A stretch of DNA of 25,719 nt, taken from contig JBDUDK010000108.1 of NCBI GenBank assembly GCA_040002995.1, positions 1-25,719 of the forward strand, in the 5' to 3' direction. The position numbers and the translations under genes are program-made. Source of the stretch: JBDUDK01 sp040002995 (GTDB lineage Bacteria; Actinomycetota; Acidimicrobiia; Acidimicrobiales; Ilumatobacteraceae). This document shows, piece after piece, positions 14,241 through 22,161 of this stretch (positions within the stretch are counted from its first letter, which is position 1; each line of letters opens with the position of its first letter). Under the pieces are notes generated by a model, which was given only the letters and a program-made list of their open reading frames with translations, searched no databases and was not told the origin of the DNA.

Positions 14241-15850
14241 CGCGGACGTTCGACGCGATCGAGCTCGAGGTCCTGTGGCAGTCGCTCATCGCGAGCGTCA
14301 ACGAGCAGGCGAGGGCGTTGCAACGGGCGGCGTTCAGCCCGATCGTGCGGGAGGCCGGCGACCTGGCGAACGCCCTCTTCGATCGGCGGGGCCGCATGGT
14401 GGCCCAGGCGGTCACCGGCACGCCCGGCCACATCAACTCGCTCGCACGCGCCGCGACGGCGATTCTCGAGGCGTACCCGATCGAGTCCCTCGACCGGGGT
14501 GACGTGCTGATCACGAACGACCCGTACAAGACGGCCGGCCAACTGCTCGACGTGACGGTGTTTTCGCCGGTGTGGCGTGATCGGGAGGTGATCGGTTTTG
14601 TGGGGTCCACGATCCACCACACCGATGTGGGCGGCTACGGCATCGGCGCCGGCGCGCGTGACGTGTTCGAAGAGGGTCTCTGGATCCCGATTTGCAAGCT
14701 GCTCGTCCGGGGCGAGCGCAATCCCGAGGTGTGGAAGTTCATTCTTTCCAACGTGCGCCAGCCCGACCACATGGCGGGCGACCTCCATGCGCAGATCGCC
14801 TCTGGAGAAGTGGGCGCGCAGCGCGTGCGTCTGTTGTGTGACACCCATGGGCTCGACGACATCGAAGACTTGGCCGACGAGGTGATCCGGCGCAGTGAGG
14901 ACGCCACCCGGGCGGCGATCCGCCAACTTCCCGCGGGCACGTACAACGGCGCGGCCACGCTTGATCTCGCCGATGGCTCGATCATCGAAATCAAGGCGGC
15001 TGTCATCGTCGACCCGGACGCCGGTGAGATCACCGTCGACTACGAGGGCTCGTCGGGCGCCAGCCCCTATGGGATCAACGTCGTCAAGAACTACACGCAC
15101 GCCTACACGACCTTCACGGTGCGCAGCGTCCTGAATCCCGAGGTCCCCAACAACCACGGCAGCCTGGCGCCCATCAAGGTGATCGCGCCCGAGGGCAGCA
15201 TCGTGAACGCTGTGTCGCCGGCGCCGTGCACCGCGCGCCACGTCGTCGGCATGTTCCTGCCGAATGCGCTACTGAAGGCGCTCGCGCAACTCAAGCCGCA
15301 GCAGGCGATGGCCGAGGGCTCGGGCGCCGTGTGGACGATGCAGGTCTCGGGGAACCACGACGATGGCCGCCCGTTCATCACGGCGATGTTCACGTACGCG
15401 GGCGGAGTGGGGGCCCGCGCCACGAAGCCGGGCCTGAGCGCCACGTCCTATCCCACCGGTGTGGCGGCGGTGCCCGTCGAGGTGGTCGAGGCGTCGGCCC
15501 CCGTGATGTTCGTCCGCAAGGAACTGCGGCGTGAGAGCGGGGGAGTAGGCGCCCAGCGAGGCGGCCTCGGCCAGACGATCGAGTTCACGGTCGACACCAC
15601 CCGTCCCTGGCAGCTCAACGCGGTGACTTCCCGCCTCAAGTACGCACCCGAGGGGATCTTCGGCGGTGAGGCCGGCAGCGCGGGGCGTTTCACGGTGAAC
15701 GGCGAGCCCGTCACCACGCAGTCGCGCATCACGTTGCAGCCATCCGACCTCGTACGTCTCGACCTTCCCGGCGGCGGCGGTTATGGCCCCGCCGGAAGTG
15801 ACGCAGCCGAAACGGACACGGCCCAAACCGACCCGGTCGGGACGGGTTGA
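14237..15850 (+). CDS. hyuB: Hydantoinase/oxoprolinase family protein, subunit B
   Basis: 537 residues. GTG 14237 overlaps the hyuA stop and follows AGGAGG at 14225-14230, so this start is preferred over the long upstream open frame, which is a shadow of hyuA. It has the HyuB opening FDAIELEVLWQSLIASVNEQ, REAGDLANALFDRRGRMVAQ, TPGHINSLARAA, DVLITNDPYKTAGQLLDVTV and IHHTDVGGYGIGAG, and ends with RLDLPGGGGYGPA, all family hallmarks. The tail after the glycine-rich end is short, acidic and threonine-rich. It forms a complex with HyuA, and the shared overlap implies balanced synthesis. Confidence 0.93.
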   Translation: MTRTFDAIELEVLWQSLIASVNEQARALQRAAFSPIVREAGDLANALFDRRGRMVAQAVTGTPGHINSLARAATAILEAYPIESLDRGDVLITNDPYKTAGQLLDVTVFSPVWRDREVIGFVGSTIHHTDVGGYGIGAGARDVFEEGLWIPICKLLVRGERNPEVWKFILSNVRQPDHMAGDLHAQIASGEVGAQRVRLLCDTHGLDDIEDLADEVIRRSEDATRAAIRQLPAGTYNGAATLDLADGSIIEIKAAVIVDPDAGEITVDYEGSSGASPYGINVVKNYTHAYTTFTVRSVLNPEVPNNHGSLAPIKVIAPEGSIVNAVSPAPCTARHVVGMFLPNALLKALAQLKPQQAMAEGSGAVWTMQVSGNHDDGRPFITAMFTYAGGVGARATKPGLSATSYPTGVAAVPVEVVEASAPVMFVRKELRRESGGVGAQRGGLGQTIEFTVDTTRPWQLNAVTSRLKYAPEGIFGGEAGSAGRFTVNGEPVTTQSRITLQPSDLVRLDLPGGGGYGPAGSDAAETDTAQTDPVGTG

Positions 15851-15854
15851 GCGA

Positions 15855-17399
15855 ATGGCTTCGTGGCCCGACGCCATCACGTTCGCCGACGCGTGGGAAC
15901 GCGCGGTCGCGCGCCACGGCCACCGACCCTTTCTGATTTTCGAACGGCCGTCGGGCGAGGTGGCCGAGTGGACATACGCCGAGTTCGACGACATCGTGGC
16001 TCGTGTGGCCGCGGCGCTCACTACGAGGGGCGTCACGACCGGGTCGGCCGTGCACCTGGCGCTGATGAACTCGCCGTGGTTCATCGCTATTTGGCTGGCG
16101 TCCGCGCGCCTCGGTGCGTGGATGGTGCCGAGCGATCCGCTGGGCAAGACGCCGGAGCTGGCCGGCCATATCACTCGCACTCGACCGGTCGTTGGCGTTT
16201 GCGCGGCGAGTCGCGCCGACGTGTACCGGCCCGCCTCGCGTGAAATCGACGTGATCGAAATCGACGAGGCCGACGTCGACCTCGACGTCCTCGACACGAC
16301 GAGCAGCGGCGGTGTGGGCCGACCCGAGATCTCGTTGCAGAGCCGTCTCGCGGTGATGTTCACATCCGGCACCACGGGCATTCCCAAGGGGGTCGAGGTC
16401 ACGCAGGCCAACTACGCGTTCGCGGGCATGGTGATGGCCGGTGCCGCGGGCCTCGAGTCGCACCATCGCCAGATCGTGGTCCTACCCGTCTTTCACGCCA
16501 ACGCGCAGTACTACTCCTTCGCGTCGGCCATCTGGGCAGGTGCGAGCGTGGCCCTCATGCCGACGTTCTCGGCTCGCCAATTTTTTCACCAATGCGTTCG
16601 CCACCGCGCGACGCACGCCTCGCTGTTCGCGGCCCCGATGCGGATGATCCTCGCGCACGGCATCGAGAAGGCCCCGGCCGGCGGCGCCGGTCTCACGCAC
16701 TGCTGGTACGCGATGAACATCACCGACGAACAGCACGCAACCTTCACCGACCTGCTGGGATGCCCGCCGCGGCAGCTCTACGGGATGACCGAAACACTGC
16801 CCGCCGTGCTCACCGACAAGCGCGCCCGCCCCGTGCCGTCTTCCATGGGTTTCGTCACCGACCACTGTGAGGTCGACGTGCAGGATCCCGCCGGCCGCAG
16901 CTGTGGGGCCGGGGAGGTCGGCGACATAGTCGTTCGCGGCGAATCGGGCGTGACGTTGTTCAGCGGCTACCTCGACATGCCCGACGTCACGACCGCGAGC
17001 TTCCGCAACGGTTGGTTCTTGACCGGCGACCGCGCCCGACGCGACGCGGACGGGCGGTACTTCTTCGACGGTCGCCGGTCCGATGTGCTCAAAGTGTCGG
17101 GAGAAAACGTCTCAACCGTCGAGGTCGAGTCGGTGATCTCTCAACATCCCAAGGTCCTCGAAGTGGCGGTCGTGGGTCGGGCCGACGCGATCCGAGACGA
17201 AGTACCTGTTGCGTACATCGTCGCCCGCGATCCCAACGATCCGCCTCGAACTGACGAGCTCGACGCGTGGTGCACTGATTGGCTGGGGAAGGCAAAGCGC
17301 CCGCGGGAGTTCATTTTGTTGGCAGAGCTGCCGCGTACCTCCGTCGGCAAGATCCGCAAGTTCCTGTTGCGCGACCCCGGAGAAGGAATTTCCGCATGA
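15855..17399 (+). CDS. AMP-forming acyl-CoA synthetase/ligase (CaiC/FadD-like)
   Basis: 514 residues from ATG 15855, four bases after the hyuB stop. It carries the complete ANL-superfamily set: P-loop FTSGTTGIPKGVEVTQ, the YGMTETLPAV motif, GWFLTGDRARRDADGRYFFD with the ribose-binding Asp, hinge DGRRSDVLKVSGENVSTVEVE, and the C-terminal catalytic Lys in RTSVGKIRKFLL. The hinge and motifs are most like carnitine/crotonobetaine-CoA ligases and related acid-CoA ligases. It probably activates an acid formed in the pathway to its CoA ester (inference). The ATGA overlap couples it to the second Rieske gene. Confidence 0.92.
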   Translation: MASWPDAITFADAWERAVARHGHRPFLIFERPSGEVAEWTYAEFDDIVARVAAALTTRGVTTGSAVHLALMNSPWFIAIWLASARLGAWMVPSDPLGKTPELAGHITRTRPVVGVCAASRADVYRPASREIDVIEIDEADVDLDVLDTTSSGGVGRPEISLQSRLAVMFTSGTTGIPKGVEVTQANYAFAGMVMAGAAGLESHHRQIVVLPVFHANAQYYSFASAIWAGASVALMPTFSARQFFHQCVRHRATHASLFAAPMRMILAHGIEKAPAGGAGLTHCWYAMNITDEQHATFTDLLGCPPRQLYGMTETLPAVLTDKRARPVPSSMGFVTDHCEVDVQDPAGRSCGAGEVGDIVVRGESGVTLFSGYLDMPDVTTASFRNGWFLTGDRARRDADGRYFFDGRRSDVLKVSGENVSTVEVESVISQHPKVLEVAVVGRADAIRDEVPVAYIVARDPNDPPRTDELDAWCTDWLGKAKRPREFILLAELPRTSVGKIRKFLLRDPGEGISA

Positions 17400-18574
17400 C
17401 GATTCTGTCCGACGATCTGCTCGCCTCTTTCGACGCCTCAACGGCACCGGTCGCCGAAGCGCAAGGTCTGCCGCCTGTCATCTACACGAGCGACGAGTTC
17501 TTGGAGTTCGAGAAACGGTCGCTGTTCAACCACGAGTGGCTGTGTGTGGGCCGTGCGTCGCAAGTTCCGAATCCCGGCGACTGGTTCAGCGTGATGATGA
17601 ACGACGAGCCGTTGCTCGTCGTTCGGGGCAGGGATCAAGAGCTGCGCGTGCTGTCGGCCGTGTGCCAGCACCGGGGCATGCAGGTCGCCGAGGGCTGCGG
17701 CACGACGACCACGTTCAAGTGCCCGTATCACCACTGGATCTACGGCCTCGACGGCCGGCTGCTCGGCGCGCCCGCCATGGAGCGCACGCTTGACTTCGAA
17801 AAGAAGGAATCCGCACTGCCGTCCCTGCGCGTTGAGGTGTGGCAGGGCTTCGTCTTCATCAACTTCGATGACAACGCCGCGCCGCTCGCGCCCACGCTTT
17901 CTCGCTATGACCCCTTCCTCGACCACTACGAACTCGACCACGCGGTCTGCGCGAGCACGTTCACGCTGTACGACCTGCCGTGGAACTGGAAGGTCATGTT
18001 CGAGAATTTCAACGACGGCTACCACGCCAACCGCCTGCACCAGATCATCCAGGATTTCTGTCCGAGCGACATGGCCGCGTTTCCTGTGCCGTGGGACGAC
18101 TCCTCGAACGTGATTTTCCGCACCAACGGGTACACGCATATCGACGGCGGATTCAACGCGACCCACAAGGCGCTGTTACCGCTCTTCCCGAAGCTCACCG
18201 AAGAGGAGCGTTGGCGGTCGACGTTTGCGCTTGTGCCACCCACGCTCTGCATGGGCACCGCGCCCGACCAGGCATTTTTCTTTCTCGTCCGTCCGAGGTC
18301 CGCGAACACCATCGACGTCGATATCGGCTACCTCGTCCATCCCGATGCTGCGGAGCATCCGATGTTCTCCGAGATGCTCAAGCTGAGCGACGCGGGTGTA
18401 CAGGTCTTCGTGCGGCAGGACCAGGACGCCACCACCAAGGTGCAGAGAGGGTTGCGGTCGCGCTTCGCGGCCCGAGCTCGCTACTCGTGGCAGGAAGAGA
18501 GCCACGTGCAGTTCAACCGCTGGTTGGTCCAGCGCTACCGCCGGCACTGGCCTCGTGTCGCCGCCAAGTCATGA
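17396..18574 (+). CDS. Rieske non-heme iron aromatic ring-hydroxylating oxygenase, alpha subunit
   Basis: 392 residues from ATG 17396. Rieske ligands are Cys90 and His92 (VCQHRGMQVAEG), and Cys109 and His112 (KCPYHHWIYG). The mononuclear-iron site is ENFNDGYHANRLH with Asp207, His210 and His215, and Asp207 as the electron-bridging residue. Size and the conserved WNWK...ENFND block fit alpha subunits of ring-hydroxylating dioxygenases and quaternary-amine monooxygenases; the bridging residue is Asp rather than the Glu reported for CntA. No small (beta) subunit, ferredoxin or reductase gene follows. The gene overlaps both neighbours by four bases. Confidence 0.92.
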   Translation: MTILSDDLLASFDASTAPVAEAQGLPPVIYTSDEFLEFEKRSLFNHEWLCVGRASQVPNPGDWFSVMMNDEPLLVVRGRDQELRVLSAVCQHRGMQVAEGCGTTTTFKCPYHHWIYGLDGRLLGAPAMERTLDFEKKESALPSLRVEVWQGFVFINFDDNAAPLAPTLSRYDPFLDHYELDHAVCASTFTLYDLPWNWKVMFENFNDGYHANRLHQIIQDFCPSDMAAFPVPWDDSSNVIFRTNGYTHIDGGFNATHKALLPLFPKLTEEERWRSTFALVPPTLCMGTAPDQAFFFLVRPRSANTIDVDIGYLVHPDAAEHPMFSEMLKLSDAGVQVFVRQDQDATTKVQRGLRSRFAARARYSWQEESHVQFNRWLVQRYRRHWPRVAAKS

Positions 18575-19611
18575 AAGCGGTCCTGTACCGAAAATCTGGG
18601 GGGCCAGAGGTGTTGGAGTACACCGACGTGGCCGATCCGGAGCCCGGTCCTCAGGATGTCGTTGTTCGGGTAGTGCTCACTGCGCTCAACCATCTCGACG
18701 TCGTCCAGCGCAACGGTTGGTACGCGATGCCGGGCTTCACGCTCCCGCATATCGCGGGCATGGATGTCGCCGGAGAGGTCGTCGCGGTGGGCGCCGACGT
18801 GACCGGTACACACATCGGCGACCGAGTCGTCATCGATCCCTCGCTGTCGGAGGTGCCCGAGGGCTCGAGGTTCTCCGGGCGCGGTGATCGGTACGGCGAT
18901 CTCGCCGTTATCGGCGCGACGGTCGACGGGGGCTATGCCGAGTACTGCCTCGCCCCGGCGTCGCATGTTCACGTGATCCCGCCGGCGATGTCGTACTACA
19001 AGGCCGCCACGTTCCCGACGTGCTGGGTGACGGCTTGGCATGCGCTCCTCACGGTGGGTGAGCTACAGGCGGGGGAGACGGTGCTCATCCATGCCGCCGG
19101 CTCGGGAATGAGTGTGGCGGCTATCCAGCTCGCGCGGTGGCGGGGCGCCACCGTGCTGGCCACCGCCGGCAGCGACGAAAAGTGCGCAAAGGCGAAGAAA
19201 ATCGGCGCCACCGCCGCGATGAACAACCGCACCGGCGACGTAGCCGCGTGGGTTCGGGCCATGTCCAAGGACGAGGGAGTCGACATGGTGCTCGACCATG
19301 TCGGGGCGGCGCTTTTTGAGCAGTCAATGCTCTCGTTGCGCGTTCGGGGACGACTGGTCAACGTCGGCAACACGAGTGGCGATCGCGCCACGATCCCCTC
19401 GCTCGGTCGGCTGTACGGCATGGGTCAGCGCATTTTGGGGAGCGACCCCTACCGGCATTCGGAGTTCGCCCGGTGCTGGGGGGTGTTCTGCACCAACGAC
19501 TTCGAGAGCGAGATCGACACCGTCTACTCGCTGAGTGAGGCCGGCCGAGCCCAGCAGCAAATGCTCGACTCCGATTTCTTCGGCAAGATCCTCCTCGACC
19601 CGTCTCGCTGA
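18571..19611 (+). CDS. MDR-superfamily alcohol dehydrogenase/quinone oxidoreductase without the structural zinc loop
   Basis: 346 residues. GroES-like N-domain MKAVLYRKSGGPEVLEYTDV, then ALNHLDVVQRNGWY and PHIAGMDVAGEVVAVGADVT. The Rossmann segment AAGSGMSVAAIQLARWRGAT is followed by VLDHVGAALFEQSMLSLRVR. Zinc-type relatives have four Cys in the lobe after the GDRVV strand; here residues 90-112 (DPSLSEVPEGSRFSGRGDRY and onward) contain none, and Asn40 occupies the place of the usual catalytic Cys. It is therefore probably zinc-free, like quinone oxidoreductases. NAD(P)-linked oxidation or reduction of a pathway intermediate is inferred. Confidence 0.88.
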   Translation: MKAVLYRKSGGPEVLEYTDVADPEPGPQDVVVRVVLTALNHLDVVQRNGWYAMPGFTLPHIAGMDVAGEVVAVGADVTGTHIGDRVVIDPSLSEVPEGSRFSGRGDRYGDLAVIGATVDGGYAEYCLAPASHVHVIPPAMSYYKAATFPTCWVTAWHALLTVGELQAGETVLIHAAGSGMSVAAIQLARWRGATVLATAGSDEKCAKAKKIGATAAMNNRTGDVAAWVRAMSKDEGVDMVLDHVGAALFEQSMLSLRVRGRLVNVGNTSGDRATIPSLGRLYGMGQRILGSDPYRHSEFARCWGVFCTNDFESEIDTVYSLSEAGRAQQQMLDSDFFGKILLDPSR

Positions 19612-19612
19612 C

Positions 19613-20515
19613 GTGACGCATCAGCCCAGGCCGCCCGTTCTCGTGGTCGGCGCGGTCAACCTCGACTCGGTGCTGCGCGTGATTGCGCTGCCCCGCGAAG
19701 GCGAGACCGTGCTCGCGACCTCTTCGCAGCGCGTCGGCGGTGGAAAGGCGGCAAACCAGGCCCTCGCGATCGCTCGGGCCGGATGCCCGGTGCGGCTGTG
19801 GGCAGCGGTCGGCGATGACGACGCTGCCGGCATCGCTCTCGCCGGCTTGGCCGACGACGGGGTCGACCTGTCGTTGGTTCTACGCACCACCGCGGTGGGA
19901 ACCGGGATAGCCATCGTCTGTGTGGCCGACGACGGCCGCAACCTGATCGTCGTCGACGCTGCGGCGAACGCAATGCTGACCCCGCCCCCCGCAAACGTCG
20001 TGGAGGAGTCGGCCGCGGTCGTCGTGTCGCTCGAGGCGCCAGTGCCGGCGGTTCGCGGCGCATTGGAGCTAGGCCGTTCGCTCGGCCGGCTCACCGCGAT
20101 GAACGCGTCGCCCTACGTCCCGGAGTTGACCGAGCTGGTAACTCTCGCCGACGTACTCATCGTGAACCAGGGTGAGGCCGAGGCACTCGGTTTCCCCGAC
20201 GCCCGCTCGGGAGCGATCGCGCTCCGGGCGACGGTCGTGGTCACCCGTGGGGCTCAGGGCGCAGAGTGCTCCGACGGCGCGCAGACATGGACAGTCGTCG
20301 CGCCGGTGGTCGACACGGTCGACACGGTCGGCGCGGGAGACGCGTTTCTGGGTGCTTTTGTTGCCGCGGTCGTGGACGGACAGGATCTCGCGACGGGTCT
20401 CCGCTACGCGGTCGCCGCGGGTTCTCTCGCGGTGCAGCGGCAGGGCGCGCGGACTTCGCCGCGCCGCGCTGAAATTGTCGCCCTCGCCGGAACCCTCACT
20501 GCGTTGTCGCGGTGA
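19613..20515 (+). CDS. PfkB-family carbohydrate kinase, ribokinase-like
   Basis: 300 residues from GTG 19613, directly after the dehydrogenase stop. N-terminal NLDSVLRVIALPREGETVLA, then GGGKAANQALAIARAG (substrate lid region, residues 42-57) and the C-terminal signature VDTVDTVGAGDAFLGAF with catalytic base Asp243. The Asn185/Glu188 pair in NQGEAE matches the N-x-x-E motif that binds magnesium and phosphate. Ribokinase is the nearest well-known member, but the family also phosphorylates nucleosides and other alcohols. Being last in an otherwise oxidative catabolic operon is unusual; it may act on a sugar- or alcohol-bearing substrate. Confidence 0.88.
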   Translation: MTHQPRPPVLVVGAVNLDSVLRVIALPREGETVLATSSQRVGGGKAANQALAIARAGCPVRLWAAVGDDDAAGIALAGLADDGVDLSLVLRTTAVGTGIAIVCVADDGRNLIVVDAAANAMLTPPPANVVEESAAVVVSLEAPVPAVRGALELGRSLGRLTAMNASPYVPELTELVTLADVLIVNQGEAEALGFPDARSGAIALRATVVVTRGAQGAECSDGAQTWTVVAPVVDTVDTVGAGDAFLGAFVAAVVDGQDLATGLRYAVAAGSLAVQRQGARTSPRRAEIVALAGTLTALSR

Positions 20516-20525
20516 GGGTCGCGCT

Positions 20526-20846
20526 TTACTTGCCGGGCGGCCGGTAGTCGACGCCCAGGCCGGCCGCTTTGTCGATCTCTTCCGCTGAGAGAAGGACCAC
20601 GGTGCGGGTACTCGCCGCGCCGCTGGCGCCCACCGCGAGACCCATCGCCGCCGCGGTCGTGTTGTCGGGTAGGTCGAGCAATACGAACGCGTCCTCGCTG
20701 CCGAAGCCGAAGTAGAAGGCCTCCACCCGTCCGCCGAGTGAAGCGACGGTCTTTTCGACCGCTTCTCGCCGGGCGGTACCACCGTTCGCCTTCACGCCAC
20801 GGATGCCTTCTGTGGTGTACGACGCAACCACAAGGTATTTCGCCAT
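20526..20846 (-). CDS. GYD-domain protein
   Basis: 106 residues. It begins MAKYLVVASYTTEGIRGVKA, followed by RREAVEKTVASLGGRVEAFY, FGFGSEDAFVLLDLPDN and TTAAAMGLAVGASGA, the pattern of GYD-domain proteins (ferredoxin-like dimers). Members are small, of unknown biochemical role and frequent in actinobacteria and proteobacteria. A G-rich ribosome site precedes the ATG. It converges on the PfkB gene with ten bases between the stops, and is divergent from the APH-fold kinase. Confidence 0.87.
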   Translation of the reverse strand: MAKYLVVASYTTEGIRGVKANGGTARREAVEKTVASLGGRVEAFYFGFGSEDAFVLLDLPDNTTAAAMGLAVGASGAASTRTVVLLSAEEIDKAAGLGVDYRPPGK

Positions 20847-20940
20847 GTTGCCCCCTTCTCGTGCACGAAAACTTCCAGGCGATGACTATCCGCCCGCTGG
20901 GTCACGATGGCAAGCCGGTCGTGAGCCAAGATGGAAGCCC

Positions 20941-22161
20941 ATGGCCCGCGACGTCACACTCGTGTTGTGCGGTGCTGACGGAGAACCCCTTGGGACCTCG
21001 GAGCCGTTTGCCGTCGAATGGCCCTGGTGGCAAGACGCCGAAGCCGTCGTGGCCGCCGCCGCGGACATCGGACTCGACATAATCGTTCTGCGCCTCTTGG
21101 GCGGTACGCCCGCGATCGTTGGGGGGCCACTTTGGGGGGGCGAGGTCACCTATCTCGCGGAGCTGCGCGGGCCGGCACCGGCGGGCCTCGGTCGGGTGTC
21201 GGTCGCGCTGGACGACCATCCCCTGCGCATGCCGTGGGCCAGGGCGGGAGGTCCATCTGACGACCTCGCGTGGGCGACGTGGCGTCTGGAGGAGATCGGT
21301 CTCGAGCTCACTGGCCCGCCGACACAGATCCGCACGTGGAACCTCTCGAGCATCTGGCGGCTGGCGACCACACGCGGAACGCTGTGGCTCAAGGTGGTGC
21401 CGTACTTCTTCGCTCACGAGGGCGTGGTCCTCGGGCTCGTCGGGCTGTTGCGGTCACATGTCGTGCCGGAACTGGTCGTGTGCGAGGGGCACCGCATGTT
21501 GCTTGCGGACGTTCCCGGCAGCGACCTCTACGACGCGGGGCTCGCTCACCTTGCGACGATGTCGCGGCTGTTGATCGACACGCAGGTGGCGATGGGCGAC
21601 CTGGTCGACGAGCTCGCCGACCGCGGCGCATCGGATTGGCGAATCCGTGAGATGGCTCCGGACCTCGCGCGTGTGGTCGAGGATTGGGGCCACTCGCTCG
21701 ATCTCGAAGCGCGCTGGCGCCTCGATGCGATCGTCGACGGACTCGATGCCACGGCCACCGCCGTCGCCAATGCCGGCCTTCCCGACACTCTCGTCCACGG
21801 CGACTTTCACACGGGCAACGTCCGCGGCGATCCGTCAACCGTCGAGAAGGGGCTGACCATTATCGACTGGGGCGACAGCGGCGTCGGTCATCCACTGCTC
21901 GACGCTCATGACTTCATCTCGCGTGCCGGTTCGGCCCACCACGACGAGCTGTGGAAGGTGTGGATCGATGAGTGGAAGAAGGTGGCGCCGAAGAGCGACC
22001 CGTTACGGGCAGCGGAGCTGCTGGCGCCAGTCGCGGCCTTGCGCAACGCCGCCGTGTTCCGCCACTTCTGCGACAACATCGAACCGTCGGAGCGCGCCTA
22101 TCACGTCAATGACGTCGCCAGAGCGCTGCGGGCGGCCGCGAACAGCGCGTGGGGAACCTAG
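20941..22161 (+). CDS. Aminoglycoside phosphotransferase-fold kinase
   Basis: 406 residues from ATG 20941; longer frame upstream overlaps the divergent GYD gene and lacks similarity. The C-terminal half is an APH/choline-kinase domain: a possible ATP Lys151 in TLWLKVVPYFF, the catalytic Brenner loop VHGDFHTGNVRG (Asp288, His290, Asn293) and the metal-binding IIDWGDSGVGHPLLD (Asp309, Asp312). The N-terminal 120 residues (DVTLVLCGADGEPLGTSEPF and on) look like a NUDIX-like or unrelated domain often preceding these kinases. It may phosphorylate a small alcohol or maltose-like substrate; antibiotic resistance is not implied. Its last four bases overlap the end of the convergent SPFH gene. Confidence 0.85.
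   Translation: MARDVTLVLCGADGEPLGTSEPFAVEWPWWQDAEAVVAAAADIGLDIIVLRLLGGTPAIVGGPLWGGEVTYLAELRGPAPAGLGRVSVALDDHPLRMPWARAGGPSDDLAWATWRLEEIGLELTGPPTQIRTWNLSSIWRLATTRGTLWLKVVPYFFAHEGVVLGLVGLLRSHVVPELVVCEGHRMLLADVPGSDLYDAGLAHLATMSRLLIDTQVAMGDLVDELADRGASDWRIREMAPDLARVVEDWGHSLDLEARWRLDAIVDGLDATATAVANAGLPDTLVHGDFHTGNVRGDPSTVEKGLTIIDWGDSGVGHPLLDAHDFISRAGSAHHDELWKVWIDEWKKVAPKSDPLRAAELLAPVAALRNAAVFRHFCDNIEPSERAYHVNDVARALRAAANSAWGT

Noticed and set aside
20941..22161. Antibiotic-resistance gene interpretation of the APH-fold kinase
   Set aside because: The fold is shared by many small-molecule kinases, and nothing in the sequence or context indicates aminoglycosides.
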